Shown: piece by piece, positions 9,881-22,214 of the stretch
Numbering within the stretch: position 1 is the stretch's first letter
Layout of the letters: every line of letters starts with the position of its first letter
Source of the DNA: Trichodelitschia bisporula
Taxonomy: Eukaryota > Ascomycota > Dothideomycetes > Phaeotrichales > Phaeotrichaceae
Direction: 5' to 3'
Assembly: GCA_010356995.1 (NCBI GenBank)
Contig: ML996692.1
Location: forward strand, 631,933-695,932
DNA: 64,000 nucleotides
Notes under the pieces: model-generated
Databases searched by the model: none
Seen by the model: the letters and a program-made list of their open reading frames with translations, nothing else
Told to the model about the DNA's origin: nothing
Program-made: the position numbers and the translations under genes

Positions 9881-12800
9881 AGCGTGCCCTGCCATGAGGG
9901 AAGTTGTGTATTGGGCATGGGAGTTGGGGAGTTGGCGATGGGGATTGCATGCATTGTTGAGGCGTGAAAATAGATGTGTGGTTGTCAATTGTGTGGGTAA
10001 TCTCGGTAATGGGTTTGATGCTGCTGTTGCTGTTGCTTCTGCTGCTGTGGAATGTTCTGTGCATGTGATCTGCTCACTTGACCGCCGTTGACGACGGTCG
10101 AAGGGTGCAGTGGTTGCAGATGTGACTACGCGAAACTGACATGATGTATCGATTGTTCTATGTAAGTAGCACGACATCAGGTACATACGCCTCTCGCGTG
10201 GATATCCTCAGCAACACACAGACAAATGCATTCCCAACTCCCACCAGACTGTACGAACAAACGGGTACATCCGCGAGGTACATCTTGGAAATAGAACTTC
10301 TTGTATATTGGAAGGTCGCGTGGCGATATTGGCTCGTGGATGAGGCGCTCTCGGCGCCCGTTTGCCCTTGCATGAAGGGCTATATACGCCATGTGCAATA
10401 GCGGCCCTTCTGCCCGCCAAAATTATCCGCGCCAAACGAGCGCCCATCGCATCCCACTAGCAGAGCTCAAGCAGCAGCTAGCGTCCATGGCTTTCATCAC
10501 CACGATACACCGGTTAAACAGGTCATCTAAACGTCGTCCAAATGGCGCAGTGCTGCATCTTCACGTCTTAGACGCATCAGCAACTAGCTTGCCAAACCGC
10601 ATGTCCAGGCTCCAATCACCGTAGGTGAAGGCTCAGCTGGGCGCTGTTTGCCCTGGCCAGCAAGGCCCCAGTTCGCGACGCCCTTCTCCACACGACGGTA
10701 TCCGCCCTAGGGGTGATCCGCCTCCCCCGGACGGTGTGCAGTCGCTCAATGGGCTACTGTAGCCGCCAACATGGTGAGCCACGCACCCTGCTGAGTGATC
10801 GACTGCAGGCAGCGGCCAGGATACAAAGATACCGCCCAAAGTCCCATACTAAGGACATTCGAGCGTCATCTCACCGCGAAACGCACAGCCCAAGCCGTAC
10901 AGCAAGCGGCGAGGTTGAGGCTCAGACGTTTCAGCATAGCATAAGCTTGCTCTTCAGAGTAGTGATCATCGCGAAGAACGAGCAGTTATCCGGGCTACTA
11001 AGTTAGTACTGTCATGTCGAACGGTCAGAGCAAGCAGCGGGACGGTTAGCCGTGATGATGCACGTCGGGATATTTTTGGGCCTGGGGGATCCTTCTCGGC
11101 TGCGCCTGTCGCCCATCGGAGAATAAGGGCGAGGAAGCCCAGGCACTGATTGGTGGAGAGAGGGCGATACTAGGCAAGATTTGCCTGTTGCTAGCCGGAT
11201 GCGGCCTAGATATGGGTGATGGGTTGCAGGGCTCACACAAACGGCCAAATGTAGGGCTGATGTAAAATGAACGTCTGTTGTCATCCAAGTCTTCCAGAAG
11301 CCTGCAAAGAAGCCTTGATGATTTGGCGATCTCGATGCAGGTGTTGGAACCAGCTGTCATTTTTCACTGTCGTGTTCGGAAAAGGCCCCCTGTACTACAA
11401 GAACGAAACCATGGATGTACCGGTTGATGCCTTAGGCGCCATTTCTTGCTTTCGTCAGTTGCTCACTCGGTGCATCGCTAGCTGTCAGCTTCTTTGCTTG
11501 TGGCTTGCGGTGCTTGCGTACTTCCTCGGACGTTTTGGAAGAGCGAGGAAGTGCTGAGTTGGGAAAATGCAAGACCAACGACCGCCGTTCTCACCAGATG
11601 AGCATTTCCCGTTCAACCGCAGTTTGCGACGCTGCATGGTGCGGTGTATGGCGAGTTGGTCGTTTACACATCGTGCCCAAGGCTTGGACGCTTCAGATGG
11701 CGCGATTGGTAAAGGATGGCATAATTGGCCGGGTGTCGTCCGTAAGCCATTCAGAATGGCCCGAGTGCTGAGAACTGGAACTTCATCGGGCGACATCACT
11801 CTCCGAAGCCGACAGATTCCTGCGTAGGATTCCCGCATACGGACAAGGCGGCAAAAGGCCAGGCAACAGACTAGACGACAGCGGAAACTAACTTGGGTGA
11901 CTTGCGAGTGCTGGAGGCATCGCGTAGAGAATCTCACCGGAATGATGCGGAAAGGGAGCCCCAAGACGCGTGCGGATGGTGTAGACACGATGCGGTCCAG
12001 GCGATGGGAGCCTCTCATTCGCCGATTTGTTAGCTGGCAATCACACACTGTCGTCAAGACCTCGCGGCCGACGGAGTACAGAATAATCAAAGTCCTAACA
12101 CCGAAGTGCTGAGCCTGCGTATGCAGTAGATGCATAGGAGAGAAGAAGCGTAGGGCAACGAGTCAAAGGTGCTGATGGGATAGTGCTTGAAGACCGAAGC
12201 AACACCGTTTTCTCTTTTAATTTTCTTCTCGACGGACCGATGGCGGGGCAAGAACCATGGGGACTAACTTCGGGCCGGACCGAGATTACATCCCAGAACA
12301 TGGATGAGGGGATGGTATACGTACCGTACGGTATCTCAAGTCACGGGATGTCGCCGACAGTGAAATCCCGACGACATGTCACCAACCCCTCACCTCTCCA
12401 TGCACCATCCACACACAAACCACTCACCATCCAGCCTTAAATGCAGCCTCATGACATATCCCTCCGATGATCAGACAATAATCGACTCCACCAACGCCTA
12501 ACATCACCGTGAAGGTCGCCACCCCAACCACCTGTAATCACCTCCGTGCGACCCTCCTCAAGCACTGCGCAAGTCGGCAACCCGCATTATCAAGAAAACC
12601 GCGATTGCGCTGTATGGCCAAGTTTTTTCTCCGATCCTCCGAACCAACCTCCGCATCTCGAATAGCCTAAGACCTGCAGCCGATTAGGTTATCCAACTTT
12701 CCCCCCACCCCCCCAGCTTGCCCAGCCAGATTGCGAGCTCAGCGCCACATCCAAGACGTCACCCGCGATCCAGGATGCCAACTGCACGCATTCTGACCGG

Positions 12801-14186
12801 TTTTTTGACTCCCGCGACTCGTGCGCTTGCCGCGATCCCCACGTGTGTGTTTCTCCACAGTCAATTCTCCGTAGTTTGCTCTGCAGAGCTTCAAACAGAA
12901 CCGCCATCAATCAAGGAAGCTTCATTCCGCATATTTCTCTCCCCACAAATGAATCCCACTTCTAGCCAGTCCCCGCGCATTACCACACTTATGCTTCTCC
13001 CCCCCCCCATACACACTGCGCCTGCCCCGCCATGCCGGCTCTCGGCAGCCCAGCCAGTCCAAGAGCCAAAAGCGACTTCAGTGCTCGGCCGCAGCGCGGC
13101 GCCATAGGAATCAATGCCACGGTTCGGCAAGTTCCATTCCCACATCAGCCGGAACCCAGTCCCGGTGCCAGCCTGCTAATTGCTCATCCGCCCTTTCCCT
13201 TCCAGGCGTAGCATCTTACGCTCCCTATCTTGCGTTTCCCTCCCCACCGTGCCCCGCGTTTTCGCTGATGCTCCCCAAGGGTTCTGCACGTGGCGTGTGG
13301 GCAACGTCCTCGCGCTGGGGGATGCAGTGCCGGGCCGCGCGTGAGAGTGCGTATGTGTGTGCCTGTCTAGCGATAAAAATAGCTAGCCTTGGGTCTCTTT
13401 TAGGAGCATTTTGGAGAATTCGTCGCCTGGACGCATGAAGTTAGCAATTCTTGTGGGCAGTGGATGTATGTCGTGCCCTTTCACCTGTCTGCACTCTGTT
13501 GAGGTAATGACCTGTCGGGGGCTCGACGGGCGGGGAATTGGGGAGGGGGAGAGCGATTCGCCTGCAGGGGCTAAGAATGGAGGGGTTCGAAAGTCCTACA
13601 TGTCAACGAAGCCAGTTTGTGTTCATGATATTAGGTCAATTACTATTACGAGAGTTGAAGCGGCTCATGGCGCATACAAAGTACAGTAAGGGAAGCAAAT
13701 ACTCATGACAATCCTCAATCCCGGCTCTATTGCCCCACCAGACCCGAAAGTGTACAAAAGAGAAAGAGGAACATTGTCGCCCGCCACGAAACATTAGGAG
13801 CACCACGTCCCCCTCAAGCGGGCCAGCCTCCAGGCCGGGTACAAGGAGCGCCCTGGGCGCCTTCCGGAGTTTTGGAGTCTCTCTCCACAGAAAGGTGATA
13901 GCACAGTAGCTATATCCAGCCTCGTGCGGTTCCCCCCACGCCGCAAAAACACTCGCCATTCCGTTGCCGGGAGAAGGTGTAGTTGATAAAGGAAGGTGTC
14001 TAATGAAATGGAATGGAGTTTGTAGAGACCGTTTCTGGTAGCCGAATCGTACATGAGATGCGTGGTAGCGTGTATATATGTCGTAGTGATCATAAAAATG
14101 TTCATGGTGTTGCATGGTTCAGCCTCGGCGACTTGGGCGCATGGCCTGATCACACCGGGTCAGGCCATTGGAGCTGGAGAAGGAGC
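9881..14186. other. 4.3-kb gene-free region between convergent genes
   Basis: The flanking genes point towards each other, so this is not an obvious promoter. The longest frame (11485-12135, minus, 216 codons) is Cys/Arg/Ser-rich without conserved-looking blocks. A CTG/TTG-rich tract lies at about 10018-10046. I saw no tRNA, snRNA, transposon open frame or terminal repeat. The base composition does not suggest RIP-type AT-rich decay. Confidence 0.5.
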
Positions 14187-14405
14187 TCAATGGAAACCGC
14201 TGGAGTAGCCCGAGTCTGAGAGCTTTCTGTCGGGATAGGCACCCATAGCGCCGCGTCCAGAATGCGCAGGGCAAGCGTAGCCGACAAGCACCGTCTTGGT
14301 GATGACGGCATGGCCGCGTTGGCCATAGGAGGAGCAAGCGTCGACGCTGTGCTGGTAGTAGATGCAGTTGCACACGGCGTAGCGCTCGACAATCTGATAG
14401 CACAT
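14187..14405 (-). CDS. 72-residue Cys/His-rich small fungal protein (MCYxxVERYAVC family)
   Basis: A short single-exon frame starting at the ATG at 14405. It opens MCYQIVERYAVCNCIYYQHS, a pattern I recognise from many small uncharacterised proteins of Pezizomycotina. Cys/His residues are at 2, 12, 14, 19 (His), 24, 32 (His), 45 and 48 (His), compatible with binding one or two zinc ions. The spacing does not fit a classical zinc finger. No signal peptide or membrane segment is present, so a cytosolic or nuclear place is likely. The C-terminus (YPDRKLSDSGYSSGFH) is Ser/Tyr-rich. An in-frame extension to 14516 lacks an ATG. Function is unknown. Its isolation in a ~8.5-kb gene-poor region is notable. 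Confidence 0.75.
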   Translation of the reverse strand: MCYQIVERYAVCNCIYYQHSVDACSSYGQRGHAVITKTVLVGYACPAHSGRGAMGAYPDRKLSDSGYSSGFH

Positions 14406-16042
14406 GGTGACGAGAAGGATCGTGGAGGTTTGATATTTGTGTTGAAAGATTGAAGATAGGAAGCTGACGCAGGAAGCCAATGAAGGAGGCAAGGCGTGAG
14501 CGTGTAGTGGTAGCAAAGAATGATTGAAGTAGACGAAGTGTCTGGATCTGATGAGAGGACTGCTTGGGATGAAGAAGAAAGAGGCGGGAAGCTTACGATA
14601 TAAATACTCCTCTGGGAAATGGAGACCGTGATAGAGGAGGGAGTGCAGAGGGAAGTGATATCGGTTGAGCGTGTGTAAGGGCAGATGTCGTCCTGCAAGT
14701 CATGCATCCGCCGAACAAAGAAAACGGCTGCTTCCGCATGGGCGGAGGTAGCTGCTGCTCTCCTTTCTCAGGCGGATGCCACGAGGCTGGCGGAAAATGA
14801 GGTCTTGCTGATTGCTTGATCCAGGAGTATACTAAAGCTCGAAGAGGAAAGGTCGTAGAAGGTCTTGAATTAACTCTGGAGTCCGCTTAAGGACAGACGA
14901 TTGGAGCACAATGGTGCCGATGGAAGTGGTACCGGCGAATGGTAGCACAGTTGGCGAGACGGAGAGAGCTTAGTCAATGTCGAATGCGGATATACAACCC
15001 AGTCGACGATGGGGGGTCCAAAAGATGTCCAATAGTTCGGGTGGTGGTGGTAAGGGACGCGGGGGAGCGAAAAGGTGGAAAGTAACCACGATCTCTGATG
15101 ATGCTAAAGTTAAGAACCGTTTCCCGATCCGTCGGTGACAGGGAGTATGAGACGCAAGAAGCATGCCGTACGCAGCCGGGATACCGTCTGGGGAGGGTTT
15201 GAGAAAGTGGAGGGGGAGGTGGATGTGAAGTGGATGTGAAAGGTTTACGGAAGTATGGGGAAGCGAAGAATAGGTGTAGACGCAGGGCCGTTGGGAGTGA
15301 AAATACGCGGTAATGGGTCAATAATGGCACGCGAGCCTTGCACGTCAGACGGGTAGATGAACCTACAAGCGACGAATGAACTCTTCGCCCTGGCTGAAGA
15401 GCAGCCCCAGAACCATGGTGATGGTTGGGGGAGGTGTGTAAAGGAGGGTAGAGAGAGAGTGTGGAAGGGATGGTGAGTACAGAGCCTGGAGCCTGGAGCC
15501 TGGGGCCATGGACACTGCATGGACATCTGAAATAGCAGTAAAAAGCTGGTGTTGGCATCGAGTGCAAGTGGGTGGCTGAGGTTGGTGCTATGCCGGTACA
15601 AGCGATCGAGCAGTCAGCACCAGAAAGACTGGAGAGATGTTGGGGGAGAAGATGCAGTTTGCAGAGAAACTAGAGGAGAGCCAATGGAGTCGAGGTGAGA
15701 GTAATCAAGGGTTGCCATTAAAAACACTTTCACCAGGCACACGCGAAAGGCAAGGCACAAAGGGGAAAGTTAGTTAGCGGGAAGAAGAGGAGCATGGGGT
15801 CTTGATTGGGCTGATGGCTAGAGAAGTACAGGAAGTGGTAATGGTGATCTTTGGGGTGAGAGATCGAATATAGGACAAAGCAAGGGGAGCATGCAATTGA
15901 ATGAGCAAAGGCGAACAAAGAGAGCGACTGAGGCCGATAGAGTAGTTCTAGTGACCGCACGGAATATAGAAATGGCCGTCCTGTGATGGTGAGGGAGAGG
16001 GGAGAGAGTGACAAGAGGAACAGAGGGAGAGAGAAAGGGAAG

Positions 16043-16070
16043 AAGAGAGAGAGAGAGAGAGAGAGAGAGG
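16043..16070. repeat. (GA)n microsatellite
   Basis: About 14 uninterrupted GA units within a longer purine-rich stretch (15985-16080), in the intergenic region upstream of the 72-residue protein gene. Confidence 0.95.
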
Positions 16071-16445
16071 AACAGAGAAGAGAATTGGGCCGTTGCATCA
16101 CCGTCCTTACTGCGTCACTCGTCACTTGTCCCTTCTCGCTCACAAAACCCCTGCACGGGCCGGTGGTTGATGTCGGAAGTGGTCGCGATTGCTAATTTTA
16201 GCCCACAACCTCCCACCTCACCTCATGCAACTTGCTCGCACACCACCACCATCAAGGGAATCGTTTACACTCCCCCACCGCACAATCAAACTCCATCACG
16301 TCTGTACCGCTACACCGGCAATGCGACTCTGCATCTCCTCATCCTAAACTGCCCTGACAGCCTCAAACATACCCCGTTATCTCTTCACCAGATTACCAAC
16401 AACTGCCCCCGATGACACAGCGCTACTCCCTCTATCTGGCATCGT

Positions 16446-16474
16446 CCCGTACAGTAGCTCCCCGTACAGTAGCT
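16446..16474. repeat. Direct repeat CCCGTACAGTAGCT, two copies, period 15
   Basis: Copies at 16446-16459 and 16461-16474 are identical over 14 bases and separated by one base. The core CCGTACAGTA also occurs at 7098-7107 (reverse) and 27576-27585. Confidence 0.9.
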
Positions 16475-18398
16475 GCGTCGCCGATGCATCGAACCGTCTT
16501 ACCGAACCATCACCACTCCATCCTCAATACCCCCAAAATACGAAGACGCCCGACATTCCGTCAATTAGCTTTTCATCCCTTTAGGCATGGTGTCCTCCAC
16601 CTCATACATCCTGTAGCTAACTTGAGCCCATTTTGCTCTATTTTGCTTTCTGTCTTTTCTGCATTCTCATCTACCCATTTTCCTCAATCCGTCCTTGCCG
16701 ACTCATGAGGGTACAGACGCTCCCTTCATTGAGTCCCTAATTTGTCCCTCAGTTCGTGCACCTATTCGCCGGTTGAATAGTCTAGAGCACGATAACCGAT
16801 GAAAACCATAATCACTAACCCTTTGTCAAAGTATGACGCCCTTGAGCATCTGTCACATTCTCAGCTCGCTGGCATGGCCATGTGTTCCTAAGCTTGTCGC
16901 GCGTGGAGTGCAGGGGACAGTAGTTCGCCAACGCAGTTGGTCTCCACTACTAACTTATGTGCTATTCAGAAACGCAAGATAGTGCCGGGCGATCAGGCAC
17001 ACGACCAGGGGACGAGCGAGAGGGTGCTTGGAACGTTGAACGAGGGACAGCTTCGCCCTCGGGGAGGGCCGCCTGCACATGGGGCTTGGAGATCATGTTC
17101 GCGCAACACACAAATCCCAGGGGATGCCACGGAGCGTTAGATGCCGAGGCTCGGAACAGAGCCTCAGAGCCGTTACCCGAGACTCCAGACGCGGCCTTAA
17201 ACCCAGGTGCTCAGCCATGGTGTGTGCACAATCACTGTTACACATGCTCGGAGCAGATTGCGGTGGACGGATAGCCACTCGTGCGTTGTTTCAATGAGAC
17301 ACAAGTAAACCGGCACCTCTATTCAGTCTCTGCCTCATCGCCTGTACCTGAATCTTCTCCGCTCAAGTGCACAAATAATGCGCCTGGCGGCGATCGGCAT
17401 ATCGGCCATCGCGCGTCGGGTGGCTGCGCCGCGAATCGCTGCGTGACCGGGACGGGGCGGTGGCTACACAGCGTCGAATGTGTACCTAGTGCGGTAGTCC
17501 ATGCCACCTACATGTCCAGTGGCTGAGGCCGGAGAAGGGTCGAATGCAGCATGTACTCGGAACATAGCTTGGGGGCCGAGATCGAGGGATTGACCAACAT
17601 GGAATACAGTCGTGAAGAGTTTGAGGTTGATGTTGGTTGTGTTGATATCGCTCATCTAGTGGAGGTCAAGATTGTCAGATCCGTGCCTGGACCCCACTCT
17701 TTGCTTCGTGAAGGTGGGGTCGTGAAGGTGGACTTGTTGGCACGTGCGTATCTAATTTGGGACCAACGAGTCAGGTTGCCGCAACGACGACGTCCATCCA
17801 TCAGCACGTCATCGTCCTCACGTCCTCACATCAACAATCGCTTGAATCTTTATTGTACCAGGGACCGTCACTTCAATAGACAATTACGGACGTCACGTCA
17901 ATGATGTGCAAAGTCAGAGTCAAACGTCCTGCTCCCTTTCGTCGCAAGGTTCAATTTGATGCTCAACTACCCTACTCCGTTCTTCCCATCATCATGACCT
18001 CGTTCCCTCTTACGTTAAGGTCATCACATTCCTTCATCTCCCTCGTCCATGGCTCTCCGGATCTCGTGTCGTTAGAATGCACACGAGAGTCCGAAGCTAG
18101 ACGTAATTGGCGTGCGCGAGCACAAGCCGCTCGAACCGTGTGTCTGGCGCACAGTTGCACCCAAGCCGAGCGCCGAAGACCAGCGACGACACTGGCCAGG
18201 GCAACAACATAATGCCAGGCGAATTAGCCGGTCCTAAACAGCGCTGTCCAACGAGCGAAAGCGGGCGGATCCGTGAATCCCCTAAGTTGAAACCAAGAGT
18301 TATGTACAAGGTTCAAAAAACCGATCCCCCATGGATTGGCTTGCAAAAGAAGGTATTAAAGTTGCAAAAGTTGTCCGTTCTCCTGGCTGGAGTTTCAT

Positions 18399-19230
18399 CT
18401 AGCTCCGGATGACGATGCCCTGGCGCCTCGTGGTCCGCTCGTAGTACGCGCCGGAATCAGAGTCGGAATCGCAGCTCGACGAGTCGTCGGAGTAGCCACA
18501 GCGCGCACCGTTGCAGTCAAGCTTGACGCGCGATCCGCCGCGGGTGATGCCATAGCGCTCGCACGTGCAGCAGCTGGAGCGGGAGCTCACGCTGCTGGGA
18601 GACGAGGAGTTGGAGCTGCGCGAGCTGGCGCTCGTGAGCGAGGGCACATCAGACGAGACGTCGGACTCGTCGTCGGACGAATCCTCATCGTTCTCCTCCA
18701 GCGTCGCCGCGCGCAGGTGGTTCGCCAACCGGTCAACAGCCGCGTAGTCGGCGCCCGTAATGGCAGCCGTCTGTACGGGGTTGTACGGCTTCGGCGACTG
18801 AATCTGGCTCGGCGAGAGGCTGCGGCCTTTCGCGACGTCGACGGAGATGCGGCGCGAGTGGCGCTTGGAGGTCCGCGCGGAGGCACCGGCGGGCACGTCG
18901 AGGATGTTCAGCGAGCGGCCGGTTGTCGGCTCGACGGTGTGCTGCTGCTGCGGGTCGTGCGAAACGTGGTACCCATCCATGATGTACTGCGCCTGTGTTA
19001 GTGGGGGAAACGGGGAAGAGTGTGGCGCTACGCACGTAGTACCAGTACCGCTGGCCGGGCGCCAGGGTGCCGGACTGGAAGCGGAAGGTGCCCATCCACG
19101 AGCCGAGCGGGCCAGAGGCATCGCGCGACATGGGGAGCTGGCCTTGGTAGTTGTCCCAGGAGCCGAGGAGATGGACGGTTTGGACATGGGGGGTGGTGCG
19201 GATGGTGAAGGGGATCTGGACGGCGGCCAT
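18399..19230 (-). CDS. AMPK-beta-like glycogen-binding domain (CBM48-type) protein
   Basis: Exon 1 is 19036-19230, the intron is 18987-19035 (49 nt, GTGCGT donor) and exon 2 is 18399-18986, giving 260 residues. An upstream in-frame ATG at 19251 would add seven residues. Residues 1-95 match the N-terminal carbohydrate-binding fold of the AMPK/Snf1 beta subunit: FTIRTTPHVQTVHLLGSWDNY, WMGTFRF, and across the splice junction RYWYYYIMDGYHVSHDP and TGRSLNILDVP. The tryptophan in GSWDNY is the sugar-contacting type. There is no kinase-binding ASC domain, so this is not the Snf1 beta subunit itself. The rest is Ser-rich and acidic, ending with a Cys cluster (CCTCERYGITRGG, then DCNGARCGYSD) that may bind metal. 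It probably links to glycogen or starch-like polymer; the partner is unknown. Confidence 0.85.
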
Positions 19231-22214
19231 TGTAATAGATGGTTCGTTCAAAGGTTTCGATTAACGAGATTTGGTGGTGCTGATTCGTGAAGAAGGCTGA
19301 AAGCTCAGAGTCGCGTCAAAAGAGGGCGAGCAAGTTGTGAAGCTTGAGGAAGCAAAGTGTCGAAAGTTTCAAAGATTTGATTAAGGTCGACCAGCGACGA
19401 AGAATGAATTAGTTGATGCAAAGGTTGTGCAGGAAAGATCGCTTGTTGATGTTGAAGCCTTGCGCAGCGAGGCTGTTGCTGTTGAGCAGTGGGATGACGA
19501 TCTCTCGATAGAGTATGGTTTTGGCTGGAATAGGCAAGAGCACCAGGCTCTTTGAAAGTGACTAGGGGTATTAAAACAAGAAGTAAAAGGTAAGAGAAAA
19601 CAAAAAACAAAGAAACCACGACACTTGCTCGAATAGTTTTGACAGAAGCTTGCTGAAGAGAAAGAATAGGCCCAAAAGGCGGGCGACATGGTCCTTATAA
19701 GTGCAGCGCACGGCAGCCGGTCACTCGTCACTCGTGTGCACTCCAACGGCATGCCCCCCCCCCGCGCCCTGCTCTCCACCATCACCTCGTCTTCCCCCAC
19801 CACCCATGCCGGCCGCACAAGGCCAACAAGGTCTTCAACCAGGGTGCCAGGCTCTCCCGCATCGAGCAAGACAGGGCCATCTCGCTGCCATCTCGTCCGC
19901 CAATCAGACCCGCCATCGTACCGCCGGGACTAGTCTCTGCACGACCCATCCCGCACAGACCATACGCCCCGCCCGTCGACATCCATGTGCGGGCCGACGG
20001 CGTGCCAATCGAGAGCGAGGGCGGGGGGCCGGGGGAGGAGCGGGGCACGGACGTGGGCAGGGATACAGGAGGGGAATCGATAAACAGCGTGCGGACTTGG
20101 CGCGATGGGTGCGGCCTGTCATTCGGTGCGCATTGAGCACTTTTCGGGCAGCTGGGGCTGAGTGACTTGATGGGCTTTGGTGAGGCGGGGGGTAGCTTTT
20201 GTGTGCGCTTGCTGTGTTCGGCAGGTTCTTTGGGGGCGGCGGAGCGATTTGCCTGGCTTTTCGGGAGTGACAGTGGTGCCGGCGGCTTGGATGGAGGTGA
20301 GAGCAGCTGCTTTCTGGTTGTGCAGTTACGTCTCCGAGGAAGACGCCATTAGCCACGTTCTGTCCCCTATCCAGCTGGATATGCGATCAAGGAATGTTCC
20401 AAGCGCCGACGAGATGTGACCACATGCCCGACCTGCTTCTGCCTCTTCGCTTCCGTGCTCTCGGCTTGACCCCCATGGAGGCCTCAGCCTGGTAGAGGCC
20501 ACAGTGCGCCATATGTCACCAGCTGAGGCTGGGGGGAGGGGGTGCATGATGGTGGTGACGACGGCGGGAGACTTGCTAAGTTGGGGGTCGTCGGGTCTGC
20601 TGGCATCTGGCTGCCGGATGGACATCGTGCCTGTCCGAGGGGTCGAGGATCTTGACTCTGGCCTGTCATCCGGCGCTTGGATGCATGGCATTGCACACGG
20701 GGAATCCCGCACCACAATCCATGAAGTTCGACGGCGAAAGCAAAATTTAGCTGCAAAGACCCACCAAAGCGGGGGAGAAACGGAACGGGAAGTGGGGAGG
20801 AAAGAACCAAAGCTGCGACAATTAGCAGGCTTTCCGACTTCCCGGGCGGACAAGGCTCTCTCTAGACGAGTCAAGTGCACACCCGAACAGACCGTCAATT
20901 AACACCCAATCTCGCCGGGCCCGCAAAATATAGTGACCTCTGCGGCGGCCGTCGCACAACCTTCGAAGAAAGGCTTGGGTACGGAAGGAGAATCGTCGAG
21001 CGACGGGAAGGATTCACAAACGCCGCATCCGCATGCGTAGCGTCCGCCGACCCCGCCGCGACCACATGCGCCCAGCTGCAACCCAAGGCCAGCAGCGCGA
21101 GAATGCGGTAAACGCATGTGCAGCCAGCTGCGGACAAGTTTGGCGGGGCCGCGAGAAAAGATGCTCCTTCTTGCTGCCACACCAACCTGTGCGACATGGG
21201 AGGTGCCCGACCGCCATTCGCCTGTTGTATTCCCTTCCCCTCCCCGGCTCGGCTGCAGGTGCGGTCACGTCGGTCGGGATCATGGTTCGGAGATCAATGC
21301 AGCTAGGCACCAGTTGGCCCGTTTTGCGGCCTTTTACGCTTGACGCGGTATGTTTTTTGCTGCATTATGGCTGGGTGGGGTTGATGCTGTCGGTGAAGAG
21401 GTCCATTTAATGCACTATGGGCGGCGCTTGCGCGGAAGTGTGCGACGTAATCGATTGCTGGGGTTAAGCAATCCTACTTTAGGCCTTTGGCGGGGTATGG
21501 TGGCTTTCCGTTGGGTGAAAGACCAGAGAAGCAGAGCCAGAAGCGGCCCGAGAATATGAGATAATTACCGTAAGCGGAAATTGCAACGACATCTAACGGG
21601 AGCCTCACCTTGTCACCTAGAAACACCACGGTAAACCCATGCAATAAGAGCGGAGATACCATGCTCAGTCCAGTACTTGACGTGCCCTCGATGGCGTTCT
21701 ACGGCTCCACAACGTACAAACCGGCCCCTCGGCCACGTCCATCCCCTAGCCCCCCCCTCGCACCGAAGCAATCGCATAGCCGCCGAAGGCCCCAGCCCAG
21801 CCAACCACCTCCCTGGCCTTGCAGAACTGTCAATTGTCATGGCAAATCCCTCTTGCCCGTTCGCATGCCGCCCGGTACACGGCTAATGCGCCCCACACTG
21901 CAAGTTTGCGGCCTCGTGTACGGATGTACGCCGTGCCCTCGTCCACGACCGGTGTGGCCGCGGATTGATCGTTAGAGTCTGCCTTGCTTCTAAGCGCCAA
22001 TCGATAAGTTGCCGGCTGACCGATTACGTGCCTGCTGAGATGTGTCTAGCCCTGGTGCCTGCGTCCCATCGTCGCGAGATAGACGCCCCCTCCACGACCG
22101 CCTGTTCAGCTTCGACACGGCCATCCATCAGAGATCATCCGATGCCCTCTTCCTATCTCCCATGGTTCCCCGGATCCCCCTTCCACCCGCCCATCTTCGT
22201 TCCTCGGTCAGGTC
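19231..22214. other. 3-kb gene-free region
   Basis: Upstream of the glycogen-binding protein gene and downstream of the lysyl-tRNA synthetase stop. A TATAA-like box in minus orientation near 19693-19698 could serve the glycogen-binding gene with a long leader. Frames of 121-190 codons (such as 20326-20898, minus) overlap on both strands without recognisable features and are not called. Confidence 0.45.

Larger units (their letters stand above)
14406..18398. other. 4-kb gene-free region with simple repeats
   Basis: Upstream of the 72-residue protein gene. The proximal part (to about 16.1 kb) is purine-rich on the plus strand, so pyrimidine-rich on the gene strand, as is common in fungal leader and promoter DNA. 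It holds a triplicated GGAGCCT-like heptamer near 15485-15503, a (GA)n tract, and a 14-bp direct repeat at 16446-16474. Frames here (for example 15730-16143, minus) are low-complexity and not called. Confidence 0.5.

Noticed and set aside
8818-9954. 378-codon antisense frame opposite the ADIP-family gene
   Set aside because: Ser/Arg-rich mirror of a GC-biased coding strand; the plus-strand protein has clear family features.
11485-12135. 216-codon minus-strand frame in the gene-poor block
   Set aside because: Cys/Arg/Ser/His-rich composition typical of non-coding frames and no recognisable motif or splice context.
13561-13590. tRNA B-box-like GGTTCGAAAGTCC
   Set aside because: No A box or cloverleaf can be built around it.
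15730-16143. 137-codon minus-strand frame with apparent hydrophobic stretch
   Set aside because: The hydrophobic segment is produced by the (GA)n microsatellite read as Ser/Leu repeats.
20326-20898. 190-codon minus-strand frame, with a 132-codon frame on the other strand
   Set aside because: Both strands are equally open and neither shows family features.
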